Below are positions 35,435 through 47,197 of a stretch of DNA of 64,000 bases, piece after piece. The translations under genes were made by a program, and so were the position numbers. Positions within the stretch are counted from its first letter, which is position 1; each line of letters opens with the position of its first letter. The notes beneath the pieces are model-generated. The model saw only the letters and a list, made by a program, of their open reading frames with translations. It was not told the origin of the DNA and made no database searches. The stretch is from Vreelandella sp031769195 (GTDB lineage: Bacteria; Pseudomonadota; Gammaproteobacteria; Pseudomonadales; Halomonadaceae), in assembly GCF_031769195.1 (NCBI RefSeq), contig NZ_JAVHNP010000006.1, forward strand, positions 1 to 64,000. The letters run 5' to 3'.

Positions 35435-36184
35435 TTATCCTGCTGACTGACAAATGGCGTAGAAATCGTCGGTTTTAAGTGAGGCACCGCCTACTAAACC
35501 GCCGTCGATGTCCGGCTGGGCGAGCAGCTCAGCCGCGTTACTTGCATTCATGCTACCGCCGTAAAGCAGTTTAAGCTGCTCGGCAAGCGACGCATCAAAC
35601 CCTGCCTGATAGGCCCGAATCCCTGCCATCACCTCTTGCGCCTGCTCTGGCGTGGCCGTACGACCGGTGCCTATCGCCCAAACGGGCTCATACGCAATCA
35701 CTACATGCAGCCGCTGCTCTGGCGCTAGACGTGACATGATATAGCCCACTTGGCGTAAGACCACCTCCATGGTGTGGCCTGCATCGCGCTCTTCCAGCGT
35801 TTCTCCGACGCATAGGATAGGCGTTAACCCCGCGTCAAGCGCTGCCAGCAGGCGATCAAATACCTGCTCGTCACCCTCCCGATAAAGCTGCCGACGCTCA
35901 GAATGGCCTACCAACACGTAGCCCACATCAAACTCTTTCAGCATGCTGCCACTGACTTCACCGGTATGAGCACCCGAGTGGTGGGGATTTAGCGTTTGCG
36001 CCCCTAGCTGCAACAACGTGCCGCTGAACGCTTGGCGCGCAGCGTCTAGATAAGGAAACGGCGGAATAACCACCACGTCGATGTTGGCAGGCAGTGTGGC
36101 AGACGCAAAGGTCTTGCCAAACGCGTCAATCAACGCCGTAGAACCGTTCATTTTCCAGTTGCCGGCAATTAATGGCGTACGCAT
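35435..36184 (-). CDS. tpiA: Triosephosphate isomerase
   Basis: Glycolytic TIM barrel of 249 residues. Catalytic Lys in AGNWKMNGS near residue 11, His in YVLVGHSERRQLY near 95, Glu in AYEPVWAIGTGRTA near 166, and the phosphate-binding GGLVGGASLK near 230. Located between glmM and secG in the conserved order. The 129 bp upstream of the start hold no gene. Confidence 0.98.
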   Translation of the reverse strand: MRTPLIAGNWKMNGSTALIDAFGKTFASATLPANIDVVVIPPFPYLDAARQAFSGTLLQLGAQTLNPHHSGAHTGEVSGSMLKEFDVGYVLVGHSERRQLYREGDEQVFDRLLAALDAGLTPILCVGETLEERDAGHTMEVVLRQVGYIMSRLAPEQRLHVVIAYEPVWAIGTGRTATPEQAQEVMAGIRAYQAGFDASLAEQLKLLYGGSMNASNAAELLAQPDIDGGLVGGASLKTDDFYAICQSAG

Positions 36185-36313
36185 GGATAATCCTCACTCA
36201 AGGTGGAGCGAAATGGTATAGGAGCCGCCTTGTCAAGACAACCGCTGTTGTCATCCCAATGAGAGGGATAGGGCGCATTCTTCAACAAGAACGGCACTTC
36301 CTTCCCTGACCTT

Positions 36314-37663
36314 TTAGCCGAGCAGAGCCTGCACCTGACCGGCTAGCTTATTGGCTAACTGGTCCACATCAAGATGAGCACGCCCCTCCACCATCACGCG
36401 AATCAATGGCTCTGTACCCGACGGGCGTAGCAATACACGCCCTTGATCTCCTAACTCTTCCTCCAACGCGGTGACCGCGTCTAGCAGCGGCTGGGCAGCC
36501 ATGACCTCTTTAGCATTTGAACCCGCAGGCAAACGCACATTGACTAACGACTGGGGCACTTTCTCCAGCTCTTTAAGCAGCACTGGCAGCGGTTTTTGCT
36601 CGCGAACCATCAATGCCAACACCTGCAACGCCGAAACAATACCATCACCCGTGGTTTGCACATGGCCGCATACGATATGCCCCGAGGCCTCGCCACCCAG
36701 CTCCCAGCCGTTAGCGGCCATCATTTCCATCACGAAACGGTCGCCCACCTTAGCCCGCTGGAAGGGAATGCCGAGCCGCTCTAACGCCATGGCTAGGCCA
36801 AAGTTGCTCATTAGCGTTCCCACCACGCCACCTTCTAGCAAACCACGCTCATAGCGGTCGCGGGCGATGAGAAACAGAATATCGTCGCCATCCACTTCCC
36901 GCCCATCGGCATCTACCAGCAGCACGCGGTCGCCGTCACCATCAAAGGCAACGCCCAGGTCTGCGCCCTGCTGAATCACTGCAGCTCGAAGCGCGGCAGG
37001 ATGAGTAGAGCCCACATGGTGGTTGATATTCAAACCATCCGGGGCGGTGCCAATCACGCTGACCTCGGCCCCAAGCTCGCGAAAAACACTGGGAGCAATA
37101 TGGTAGGTAGCGCCGTGAGCACAATCCAAGACCACTTTCAGCCCATGCAGGCTGAGCCGGTCGGGCAGTGTGGACTTACAAAATTCAATGTAACGTCCGG
37201 CCGCATCGTCAATGCGCGTTGCCTTGCCAAGCTGCGCAGCATCCGCCGTGGTCAGCGGCGCTTCTAGCATGGCTTCAATTTGGTCCTCGACCTCATCCGG
37301 CAACTTCTTGCCTTCTGCGGAAAAAAACTTGATCCCGTTATCATCAAACGGGTTATGAGAGGCTGAAATCACAATGCCCGCATCGGCCCGGAAGGTACGA
37401 GTGAGATAAGCGATCCCCGGCGTGGGCATTGGCCCAAGCAGGGAGACATCCACCCCCGCTGCTGAAAGCCCTGCTTCCAACGCCGACTCAAACATATAGC
37501 CGGAAATACGTGTGTCTTTACCAATCAATACGCGTGTGCGGCCTTTCTCGCGGCGCAGCACCTGTCCGGCCGCCCAGCCAAGTTTGAGCATAAAGTCAGC
37601 GGTGATCGGTGCCTGCCCCACGGTACCGCGAATACCGTCAGTGCCAAAATAGCGTCGTGTCAT
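36314..37663 (-). CDS. glmM: Phosphoglucosamine mutase
   Basis: Converts glucosamine-6-phosphate to glucosamine-1-phosphate for UDP-GlcNAc. The phosphoserine is in GIVISASHNPFDDNG near residue 102, the magnesium loop is AFDGDGDRVLLVD near 243, and the phosphate-binding end is RPSGTEPLIRVM near 415. Length 449. The ATG overlaps the folP stop by 4 bp, giving a folP-glmM couple as in E. coli. Confidence 0.97.
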   Translation of the reverse strand: MTRRYFGTDGIRGTVGQAPITADFMLKLGWAAGQVLRREKGRTRVLIGKDTRISGYMFESALEAGLSAAGVDVSLLGPMPTPGIAYLTRTFRADAGIVISASHNPFDDNGIKFFSAEGKKLPDEVEDQIEAMLEAPLTTADAAQLGKATRIDDAAGRYIEFCKSTLPDRLSLHGLKVVLDCAHGATYHIAPSVFRELGAEVSVIGTAPDGLNINHHVGSTHPAALRAAVIQQGADLGVAFDGDGDRVLLVDADGREVDGDDILFLIARDRYERGLLEGGVVGTLMSNFGLAMALERLGIPFQRAKVGDRFVMEMMAANGWELGGEASGHIVCGHVQTTGDGIVSALQVLALMVREQKPLPVLLKELEKVPQSLVNVRLPAGSNAKEVMAAQPLLDAVTALEEELGDQGRVLLRPSGTEPLIRVMVEGRAHLDVDQLANKLAGQVQALLG

Positions 37664-38577
37664 AACGAGAGTTCCTTATCAACGGGCGGTTCGCATCCTT
37701 CTTGCAACACTGCCCAAGCCATATTCACGGCATCCACTGTTGACCCAACATCATGCACCCGTAGGATGCTCGCACCACGCTCAACTGCCATGGCAGCCAG
37801 CGCTAAACCACCTGCTAACCGCTCTTCTACCGGACGACCTAGCACTTTGCCAATCATGCTTTTACGTGACATACCGACCAAAATAGGCAGCTCAAGCGCA
37901 AGCAGTGACTCCATATACTTGAGTAGACGCAGGTTATGCTCGACGGTTTTACCAAAACCAAACCCTGGGTCGATTAACAACCGATTACGACGCAGCCCAA
38001 CGGCCTCGCAGGCGACAACTCGCTCGGCTAAATAGGCCGCGACCGCCTGCTCAACGGGCTGATCATAGCGAGGCGACTGCTGCATATCCCTAGGCTCGCC
38101 CTGACGATGCATCAAGCAGACTGGCAAGCCGCTGCTGGCCGCAGCCATCAGCGCACCCTCACGCTCAAGCGCACGCACGTCGTTGATCATTCCCGCGCCT
38201 AAGGAGCTGGCTTCACGCATCACCGTGGCACTGCTGGTATCTACCGATACCAAGGCATCCAGCTCTCGCACCAATGCCTCGACGACCGGCGCCACACGAT
38301 CTAACTCTTGCTGCTCAGACACCGGAGTGGCACCTGGACGCGTCGATTCACCGCCCACGTCAATCATAGCGGCACCTTCGGCGAGCATCCGCTCGGCGTG
38401 GCGCAGCGCATCATCTAAGGCAACGTGCTGCCCGCCATCAGAAAACGAGTCAGGCGTCACGTTTAAAATGCCCATGACCCTCGGAAACGAGAGGTCTAGC
38501 GTATGGCGCCCGCAACGTAGCTGCAGGGCACTCCCTGCATGGCGTGAAGGCGATGAAGGGTCAACGTTCAGTTTCAT
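37660..38577 (-). CDS. folP: Dihydropteroate synthase
   Basis: Condenses p-aminobenzoate with the pterin pyrophosphate made by FolK; target of sulfonamides. Motifs are MGILNVTPDSFSDGG near residue 36, GGESTRPG near 77, LLIDPGFGFGKT near 200 and VGMSRKSMIG near 232. The frame is open to 38649, over the ftsH terminator, so ATG 38577 (305 residues) is chosen. It is downstream of ftsH and coupled to glmM. Confidence 0.95.
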   Translation of the reverse strand: MKLNVDPSSPSRHAGSALQLRCGRHTLDLSFPRVMGILNVTPDSFSDGGQHVALDDALRHAERMLAEGAAMIDVGGESTRPGATPVSEQQELDRVAPVVEALVRELDALVSVDTSSATVMREASSLGAGMINDVRALEREGALMAAASSGLPVCLMHRQGEPRDMQQSPRYDQPVEQAVAAYLAERVVACEAVGLRRNRLLIDPGFGFGKTVEHNLRLLKYMESLLALELPILVGMSRKSMIGKVLGRPVEERLAGGLALAAMAVERGASILRVHDVGSTVDAVNMAWAVLQEGCEPPVDKELSL

Positions 38578-38631
38578 ACTGCCGCCTAAAAATAAAAAAG
38601 AAACATAACTGCTATTAGCACACAGCATAAC

Positions 38632-38660
38632 AAAAAGGCGCCCCATCATGGGACGCCTTT
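38632..38660 (-). terminator. Terminator between ftsH and folP
   Basis: Minus-strand hairpin AAAGGCGTCCCAT / ATGGGGCGCCTTT followed by TTGTTATG. It sits 22 bp after the ftsH stop, so folP probably has its own promoter or depends on read-through. Confidence 0.75.
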
Positions 38661-38681
38661 GCTAACACCTGCGGAAGGGCC

Positions 38682-40679
<1,998 letters not shown>

Positions 40680-40906
40680 GGGGCTACCCTCATTACAAGA
40701 ATCCGTCAGTTAACCGCTAGTACTCAGACCTTACACTAGAGTACAACGTTCAACCATTGCCAAAGCACATTTGGCTTTGGGCCATCTGTGTCACGCTCGT
40801 CCAATGTGCATAATGTGACACACCTTACGCTTGCCTGTCTGGCAATCGTGGTGATAAATCTTTGCTATAACACGTTGCCATAACGTCAGGGCCTCACCAG
40901 CACTGA

Positions 40907-41554
40907 CTAACCGCGATAGCCCTCCGCTAAAAAGTAAACTTCACGAGAGCGTGCCCGCGAGGCGTCTGGCTTACGGGTGACCACGCGATCAAAGCTGCCC
41001 CGCAGCTCTTTCAAGTAGCTATCAAAGCCTTCACCCTGGAAGACCTTGACCAAAAAACGCCCTTTTGGGGAGAGAGTTTCACGGGCCAGCTCCAGCGCTA
41101 GCTCCACCAGGTACATTGCCTGGGGCTGGTCGATGGCCGCCATACCACTCATATTGGGGGCCATGTCCGACATAACAAGGTCTACCGGGCGATTTCCCAG
41201 GCGCTCAAGAATCGCGTTTAGCACGCTCTCCTCGGTAAAGTCGCCTTGAATAAAGTCTACCCCCGCCAGCGCATCCATCTCCAAAATATCGGAGGCAATG
41301 ACCACGCCTTCAGGCCCAACTTTTTCGGCGGCAATTTGGCTCCAGCCGCCGGGGGCTGCGCCTAGGTCAATGACCGTCATACCGTTACGAAACAGCTTAT
41401 CCTTATCATCCAGCTCTAACAGCTTATAGCTCGCCCGGGAGCGGTAGCCATCCTGCCAGCTCTGTTTTACGTACTGGTCGTCAAAATGTTCTTTCTTCCA
41501 GTTATTGCTGGTTTTGCTCACTGAATGTTTTCGGCTTGGGGGCTTTTGCTGCAT
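40907..41554 (-). CDS. rlmE: 23S rRNA 2'-O-ribose U2552 methyltransferase
   Basis: Heat-shock methyltransferase (FtsJ/RrmJ). SAM motif I is VIDLGAAPGGWSQIAAEKVG near residue 60, the catalytic Asp is in DLVMSDMAPNMSG near 125, and the catalytic Lys lies in GRFLVKVFQGEGFD near 165. ATG 41554 gives 215 residues; GTG 41521 would match the usual family start. Neither has a clear ribosome-binding site. Divergent from yhbY, in the order rlmE-ftsH. Confidence 0.95.
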   Translation of the reverse strand: MQQKPPSRKHSVSKTSNNWKKEHFDDQYVKQSWQDGYRSRASYKLLELDDKDKLFRNGMTVIDLGAAPGGWSQIAAEKVGPEGVVIASDILEMDALAGVDFIQGDFTEESVLNAILERLGNRPVDLVMSDMAPNMSGMAAIDQPQAMYLVELALELARETLSPKGRFLVKVFQGEGFDSYLKELRGSFDRVVTRKPDASRARSREVYFLAEGYRG

Positions 41555-41668
41555 GTGGGAATCTGACACTGGAATAAGAGATGGGCGCATTGACGCGATT
41601 GCTTTCACTTAGCGGCATTTCACCGTAAGATGGAACGTTAAGCGCTAACCGGGATACCGCAAGATACC

Positions 41669-41995
41669 ATGAGCTTGTCACAGGCACAAAAGAAAGCATT
41701 TCGTAGCATTGGCCACCATTTGAACCCCGTGGTCACCGTTTCTGAGAACGGCGTCTCCGAAAACCTGCTCGCAGAACTCAGCCGCGCGCTCAATGATCAC
41801 GAGTTGATCAAAGTGAAACTTGCTCTGCCAGAGCGGGATGACCGCGCCGCGATGATTAACGAGCTGCTGGCTGATAGCAACGCCGAGCTCGTGCAAACCA
41901 TTGGCAAAATGGCGCTGCTGTACCGTCATAACCCGAAGGCAAATCCAAAGCTCTCCAACGTTACTCGCTTTGAGAATCACCACGGGCGGCACTAA
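41669..41995 (+). CDS. yhbY: YhbY-family RNA-binding protein (CRM domain)
   Basis: CRM-domain protein of 108 residues that associates with pre-50S particles. Family motifs are LKPVV-like HLNPVVTVSENGVSENLL near residues 18-35 and LIKVKLALPERDD near 50, then the G/hydrophobic ending QTIGKMALLYRHNP. It stands alone on the plus strand inside a long minus-strand region, divergent from rlmE. A strong terminator follows. Confidence 0.93.
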   Translation: MSLSQAQKKAFRSIGHHLNPVVTVSENGVSENLLAELSRALNDHELIKVKLALPERDDRAAMINELLADSNAELVQTIGKMALLYRHNPKANPKLSNVTRFENHHGRH

Positions 41996-42050
41996 TCGCG
42001 ACGCCACCTACTGACGGCAGGGCTGATCTAGCCCGTTAACGCCCTCAGCG

Positions 42051-42087
42051 AAAAGGCCCGACGCAGTTACCTGCATCGGGCCTTTTT
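42051..42087 (+). terminator. Terminator between yhbY and greA
   Basis: AAGGCCCGACGCAG / CTGCATCGGGCCTT stem (one mismatch), TTAC loop and a T6 tail on the plus strand; A-rich before it, so it can also serve greA from the other side. Confidence 0.92.
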
Positions 42088-42108
42088 TATGACGCTATTG
42101 GCATGGGC

Positions 42109-42585
42109 TTAGAGGTGCTCAACAGCCTCAACCTCGTACTCAACGTCGCCACCGGGGGTTTTCACCACCACTACATCCCCCTCTTCCTTACCAATCAGCG
42201 CGCGGGCGATTGGCGAGGTGACGGAAATACGGCCTGCTTTGATGTCCGCCTCATCTTCACCCACGATGCGGTAAGTAACGCTGGCATCGCTGTCCAGGTT
42301 CAGCAGCGACACGGTCACACCAAAAATGACCTTTCCGGTTTTCGGCAGCTTGGTAACATCAATTACCTGGGCAACCGAGAGCTTGCTCTCGATTTCCTGA
42401 ATACGGCCTTCAATAAACCCCTGCTGTTCACGGGCGGCGTGGTACTCGGCGTTCTCCTTTAGGTCGCCGTGCTCACGCGCTTCAGCGATGGCCGCAATCA
42501 CCTGCGGGCGAGCTTCGCCTTTCAAATGATTGAGCTCTTCGCGAAGGCTTTTTTCTCCCGCTACCGTCATCGGGACCTTATTCAT
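42109..42585 (-). CDS. greA: Transcription elongation factor GreA
   Basis: Rescues backtracked RNA polymerase by stimulating transcript cleavage. An N-terminal coiled coil (residues 1-75) has the acidic tip EAREHGDLKENAEYHAAREQ, and a C-terminal FKBP-like domain follows, with ISVTSPIARALIGKEEGD near 120. Length 158. Its start overlaps the carB stop by 4 bp, so it is translated from the carAB message. Confidence 0.97.
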   Translation of the reverse strand: MNKVPMTVAGEKSLREELNHLKGEARPQVIAAIAEAREHGDLKENAEYHAAREQQGFIEGRIQEIESKLSVAQVIDVTKLPKTGKVIFGVTVSLLNLDSDASVTYRIVGEDEADIKAGRISVTSPIARALIGKEEGDVVVVKTPGGDVEYEVEAVEHL

Positions 42586-45500
42586 TTATTTGCTCCTGCA
42601 TGCAGATCCTGAAGGCGCCGCACCGTAATCTCCCTACCGTACTCCAGCGCCATGCAAACAGCATTAGCACCCGCCAAGGTGGTCGCATAGGGCACCTTGC
42701 GCGCGAGAGCAGTACGGCGAATGATCGAAGAGTCGTTAATTGCCTGACGACCTTCGGTAGTGTTCACGATGTAGGCGATTTCGTCGTTCTTCAGCAGATC
42801 GACGATATGGGGACGGCCTTCGTAGACTTTATTGACGTGCTCTACGGGCAGCCCAGCGGCTTCAATCGCCGCTGCCGTACCGCGCGTTGCACAAAGCGTG
42901 AAGCCCAATGTTAGCAGAGAACGGGCCACTTCGATAATCCCCTGCTTGTCTGGCTCACGCACAGACAGGAACGCCTTACGGTCGCCATCCAGTGCCGGGA
43001 TCGCTTCGCCCGCTCCTAGCTGCGCTTTGAAGAAGGCCTCTGCGAAGGTATCGCCTGACCCCATTACTTCACCGGTCGACTTCATCTCCGGCGAGAGAAT
43101 CGGGTCAACGCCCTGGAACTTATTGAACGGGAAAACCGCCTCTTTCACACTATAGAAGTGCGGCACAATCTCGCGCTCAAAGCCCTGCTCCGCCAGCGTT
43201 TTACCGGCCATGCAGCGAGCTGCAATCTGCGCCAGCGAGGTGCCAATGCACTTGGAGACAAACGGCACAGTACGCGAGGCACGCGGGTTGACTTCGATCA
43301 CGTAAATCTCGCCATCCTGCCACGCGAGCTGAACGTTCATTAGGCCCTTCACGCCCAGCTCAACGGCCATCTTCTTGACCTGCTCACGCATCTCATCCTG
43401 CACATCGGCAGGCAGCGAGTAAGGCGGCAGCGCACAGGCGGAGTCGCCGGAGTGAACGCCCGCTTGCTCTACGTGCTGCATGATACCGCCAATCACCACC
43501 TGCTCACCGTCAGATACGGCGTCGATATCCACTTCTACTGCGGCGCTCAAGAAGTGATCCAACAGCACGGGTGAGTCGTTAGAGACTTTCACCGCGTTGG
43601 TCATGTAGTTCTCAAGCTCGGAGGCGTCGTAAACGATCTCCATCGCGCGGCCGCCCAGTACGTAACTCGGACGCACCACCAAGGGGTAACCAATTTTCTC
43701 AGCTTTGGCGAAGGCGTCTTCAAAGCTACGCGCGGTGGCGTTAGGCGGCTGCTTCAGGCCAAGCTTGTCGATCATCACCTGGAAGCGCTCGCGGTCTTCA
43801 GCGCGGTCGATGGCATCCGGCGTGGTGCCAATAATCGGCACGCCTGCGGCTTCCAGCTCACGAGCCAGTTTCAGCGGAGTTTGACCACCAAACTGCACAA
43901 TCACGCCCACCGGCTTCTCTTTATCAGCGATTTCCAGCACGTCTTCTAAAGTTACCGGCTCGAAGTAGAGACGGTCGGAGGTGTCGTAGTCGGTAGAAAC
44001 CGTTTCCGGGTTGCAGTTGACCATGATGGTTTCGTAGCCGTCGTCGCGCATGGCGAAGGCAGCGTGAACACAGCAGTAGTCAAACTCGATACCCTGGCCG
44101 ATACGGTTCGGACCACCGCCCAGCACCATGATTTTCTGACGATCGGATACGTCCGCTTCGCACTCTTCTTCATACGTGGAGTACATATACGCGGTGTCAG
44201 AGGCAAATTCAGCCGCACAGGTGTCCACACGTTTGTAAACCGGGCGAATGCCTGCTGCCTGACGCGTTTTGCGGAACTCTTTTTCCGACACCCCTAGAAT
44301 CTTGGCTAAACGGGCATCACCAAAGCCTTTACGCTTGAGCTGGTAAAGCTCGCGGGCAGAGAAATCGGAAAGCGTACGCTTAGCCACTGCATTTTCGGTT
44401 AGCACCAGGTCTTCAATCTGCACCAGGAACCAAGGATCAATGTTGGTCAGCGCAAAGATCTCATCGACGCTCATACCGGAACGCATGGCATCGGCCACAA
44501 AGAAGATGCGCTCGGCACCCGCCGCCTGCAGCTCGCCCTTGATCTGGGCCATGGCGTCATCGGTGAATTCGGTCACGATCGGGTCGAGGCCGTCGTTGCC
44601 GGTTTCCATGCCGCGCAGCGCTTTTTGCAGTGACTCCTGGAACGTACGACCAATCGCCATGACTTCACCCACTGACTTCATCTGAGTCGTCAGGCGGTCA
44701 TTCGCTTGGGGGAACTTCTCGAACGTGAAGCGCGGAATTTTGGTGACGACATAGTCGATAGACGGCTCAAACGACGCCGGCGTTTGGCCACCGGTAATGT
44801 CATTTTGCAGCTCATCCAGGGTGTAACCTACCGCCAGCTTCGCGGCGATTTTAGCAATCGGGAAGCCGGTGGCTTTCGACGCCAGCGCGGAGGAGCGCGA
44901 CACGCGGGGGTTCATCTCGATAACGACCAGACGGCCCGTTTTCGGATCCATACCAAACTGCACGTTGGAGCCGCCGGTCTCCACGCCGATTTCACGCAGT
45001 ACCGCGAGGCTCGCGTCCCGCATGATTTGGTACTCTTTATCGGTCAGCGTTTGCGCAGGCGCAACGGTAATCGAGTCGCCGGTATGCACGCCCATCGGGT
45101 CAAAGTTTTCGATCGCGCAAACGATAATGCAGTTATCGTTTTTGTCGCGCACCACTTCCATTTCGTACTCTTTCCAACCCAGCAGCGACTCATCAATCAG
45201 CAGCTCGTGGTTGTTGGAAAGCTCGAAACCGCGGGTACAGATCTCTTCGAACTCTTCCTTATTGTACGCCACGCCGCCGCCGGAGCCGCCCATGGTGTAG
45301 GAAGGACGAATAATGGTCGGAAAGCCAAGCTCTGCCTGAATTTCCCACGCCTCATCCATGGTGTGCGCCACTTTAGCTTTCGGGCACTCAAGGCCAATGC
45401 GCTTCATGGCTTGGTCGAACAGGTCGCGGTCTTCCGCCATGTTAATGGCGTCGGCGTTCGCGCCAATCATCTCAACGCTGTGCTTGGCCAACACGCCATG

Positions 45501-45812
45501 CTTTTCAAGGTCCAGCGCGCAGTTCAGCGCGGTTTGACCACCCATGGTCGGCAGGATGGCATCGGGCCGCTCAGCTTCGATAATTTTTTCAACGGCCTGC
45601 CAGGTGATCGGCTCGATGTAGGTGGCATCGGCCATGGCGGGGTCGGTCATGATGGTGGCCGGGTTGGAGTTGACCAAAATAACCCGGTAACCCTCTTCAC
45701 GCAGCGCTTTACACGCCTGGGCGCCAGAGTAGTCGAATTCGCAGGCCTGGCCGATGACAATCGGGCCAGCGCCAATGATAAGAATGCTGTTGATATCGGT
45801 ACGCTTAGGCAT
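42582..45812 (-). CDS. carB: Carbamoyl-phosphate synthase large subunit
   Basis: Makes carbamoyl phosphate from ammonia, bicarbonate and two ATP for arginine and pyrimidines. Length 1076, with two homologous ATP-grasp halves: NSILIIGAGPIVIGQACEFD begins the first and KIMVLGGGPNRIGQGIEFDY the second (near 560). The allosteric MGS-like domain is at the end (about 940-1070). It follows carA by 75 bp and is coupled to greA. Confidence 0.98.
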   Translation of the reverse strand: MPKRTDINSILIIGAGPIVIGQACEFDYSGAQACKALREEGYRVILVNSNPATIMTDPAMADATYIEPITWQAVEKIIEAERPDAILPTMGGQTALNCALDLEKHGVLAKHSVEMIGANADAINMAEDRDLFDQAMKRIGLECPKAKVAHTMDEAWEIQAELGFPTIIRPSYTMGGSGGGVAYNKEEFEEICTRGFELSNNHELLIDESLLGWKEYEMEVVRDKNDNCIIVCAIENFDPMGVHTGDSITVAPAQTLTDKEYQIMRDASLAVLREIGVETGGSNVQFGMDPKTGRLVVIEMNPRVSRSSALASKATGFPIAKIAAKLAVGYTLDELQNDITGGQTPASFEPSIDYVVTKIPRFTFEKFPQANDRLTTQMKSVGEVMAIGRTFQESLQKALRGMETGNDGLDPIVTEFTDDAMAQIKGELQAAGAERIFFVADAMRSGMSVDEIFALTNIDPWFLVQIEDLVLTENAVAKRTLSDFSARELYQLKRKGFGDARLAKILGVSEKEFRKTRQAAGIRPVYKRVDTCAAEFASDTAYMYSTYEEECEADVSDRQKIMVLGGGPNRIGQGIEFDYCCVHAAFAMRDDGYETIMVNCNPETVSTDYDTSDRLYFEPVTLEDVLEIADKEKPVGVIVQFGGQTPLKLARELEAAGVPIIGTTPDAIDRAEDRERFQVMIDKLGLKQPPNATARSFEDAFAKAEKIGYPLVVRPSYVLGGRAMEIVYDASELENYMTNAVKVSNDSPVLLDHFLSAAVEVDIDAVSDGEQVVIGGIMQHVEQAGVHSGDSACALPPYSLPADVQDEMREQVKKMAVELGVKGLMNVQLAWQDGEIYVIEVNPRASRTVPFVSKCIGTSLAQIAARCMAGKTLAEQGFEREIVPHFYSVKEAVFPFNKFQGVDPILSPEMKSTGEVMGSGDTFAEAFFKAQLGAGEAIPALDGDRKAFLSVREPDKQGIIEVARSLLTLGFTLCATRGTAAAIEAAGLPVEHVNKVYEGRPHIVDLLKNDEIAYIVNTTEGRQAINDSSIIRRTALARKVPYATTLAGANAVCMALEYGREITVRRLQDLHAGANK

Positions 45813-45887
45813 AACGGTTCCCGCAAAAAGTGGTGACGATGAGCATCAAAACGGCGTAACTAGGCAATGAGAGGCCGCGCGGCTAAC

Positions 45888-47063
45888 TTAGCGGCGCGCC
45901 TGCATCATGGCGATAAAGCGATCAAACAACGGCGCAACGTCACGCGGGCCGGGGCTGGCTTCCGGGTGGCCCTGGAAACTAAACGCCGGGCGGTCGGTAC
46001 GCTCAATCCCCTGCAGGGTGCCGTCAAACAGCGAACGGTGCGTGGCACGCACGTTGCTGGGCAGGGTCGCTTCATCGGCCGCAAAGCCGTGGTTTTGGCT
46101 GGTGATCATCACCGTGCCGGTGTCTAGATCCTGAACCGGATGGTTCGCACCGTGGTGGCCGTGGCTCATTTTGACGGTCTTGGCACCGGAGGCCAGCGCC
46201 AGCAATTGGTGGCCTAGGCAAATACCAAACACCGGGGTGTCGGTTTCCAGTACTTCTTGGATCGCTTTAATGGCGTAGTCGCAGGGCTCGGGGTCACCCG
46301 GGCCATTGGCGAGGAACACGCCATCCGGATTCATCGCCAGCACTTCTGCCGCCGGCGTTTGCGCAGGCACCACCGTTAAACGACAGCCGCGTGCCGCCAG
46401 CATACGCAGGATGTTGAATTTGACCCCGTAATCAAACGCAACCACGTGGTAAGGGCGCTCCCCTTGGGTGGTATCAGCGTAGCCTTCGCCTAGCGTCCAC
46501 TCACCTTCCGACCACTCATACGCCTCTTTGCACGAGACTTCTTTCGCTAAGTCCATGCCCTTTAAGCCCGGAAATGCCTGTGCCGCCGCTAGCGCCCGCT
46601 CGACAGCATCATCGCCTTCTGCATCAGCACCCGCCAGAATCGCACCGTTCTGCGCACCTTTATCACGCAGAATGCGCGTCAGGCGACGGGTGTCAATATC
46701 GGCAATGCCCAGTACGTTTTGGCTTTTCAGGTAATCAGAGAGGGTTTGCTCAGAGCGGAAGCTGCTGGCCAGCAGAGGGAGATCGCGAATTACCAAGCCC
46801 GCTGCCGCAATAGAGGCAGACTCTATATCTTCAGAATTAATGCCGGTGTTGCCGATATGAGGATACGTGAGCGTGACGATTTGGCGGGTGTAGGAGGGGT
46901 CAGTGAGGATTTCTTGGTAGCCGGTCATGGCTGTATTGAACACCACCTCACCGCTTGTGACTCCATCCGCGCCAATAGCAGTTCCATGAAACACACTGCC
47001 ATCTTCCAGGGCCAATATCGCGGGTTTGCTCAATGCGGGGTTATTCAAAACAAGTTCTCCCAT
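45888..47063 (-). CDS. carA: Carbamoyl-phosphate synthase small subunit
   Basis: Class I glutamine amidotransferase that feeds ammonia to CarB. Nucleophile Cys in VFGICLGHQLLALASG near residue 280, with the partner His in SHGHHGANHPV and HPEASPGP. From ATG 47063 it has 391 residues. TTG 47048 has the best ribosome-binding site (GGGAG inside the ATG-proximal codons) and may be the real start. The leader upstream contains a terminator hairpin and a short ORF. Confidence 0.96.
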   Translation of the reverse strand: MGELVLNNPALSKPAILALEDGSVFHGTAIGADGVTSGEVVFNTAMTGYQEILTDPSYTRQIVTLTYPHIGNTGINSEDIESASIAAAGLVIRDLPLLASSFRSEQTLSDYLKSQNVLGIADIDTRRLTRILRDKGAQNGAILAGADAEGDDAVERALAAAQAFPGLKGMDLAKEVSCKEAYEWSEGEWTLGEGYADTTQGERPYHVVAFDYGVKFNILRMLAARGCRLTVVPAQTPAAEVLAMNPDGVFLANGPGDPEPCDYAIKAIQEVLETDTPVFGICLGHQLLALASGAKTVKMSHGHHGANHPVQDLDTGTVMITSQNHGFAADEATLPSNVRATHRSLFDGTLQGIERTDRPAFSFQGHPEASPGPRDVAPLFDRFIAMMQARR

Positions 47064-47089
47064 GCTGGTGGGAGCCTGTGGGCGCAGGC

Positions 47090-47197
47090 TCAGCGATCCG
47101 GTTGTCGGCGTTTGCGTGCAAACGTCGGGTCGTAAAAAAGCGGGACGAAGCCGACAATAAAAAAATCGGTTTCATCCCGCTTGTTGTTCTCTTCCAT
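47090..47197 (-). CDS. Possible 35-residue arginine-rich leader peptide upstream of carAB
   Basis: ATG 47197 to TGA 47090, beginning MEENNKRDETDFF and ending ARKRRQPDR; an in-frame ATG at 47230 would give 46 residues. There is no clear ribosome-binding site for either. The frame spans the whole terminator hairpin at 47134-47182 and ends with four Arg codons within nine, 27 bp before carA. Carbamoyl phosphate is an arginine precursor, so a leader-peptide attenuator is a fair hypothesis. I do not recognise the peptide, and the frame may be chance. Confidence 0.35.
   Translation of the reverse strand: MEENNKRDETDFFIVGFVPLFYDPTFARKRRQPDR
47134..47182 (-). terminator. Terminator or attenuator hairpin in the carA leader
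   Basis: Minus-strand stem AAGCGGGATGAAACCGA / TCGGCTTCGTCCCGCTT (17 bp, one mismatch, one G-U), loop TTTTTTTATTG, then TTTTACG. It is 230 bp downstream of dapB but only 70 bp before carA, so it may end dapB transcription or control carAB. Confidence 0.8.

Noticed and set aside
44706..45836. 376-residue plus-strand frame opposite carB
   Set aside because: Long antisense frame caused by GC-rich codon use in carB; His/Arg/Asn-rich composition and no domain.
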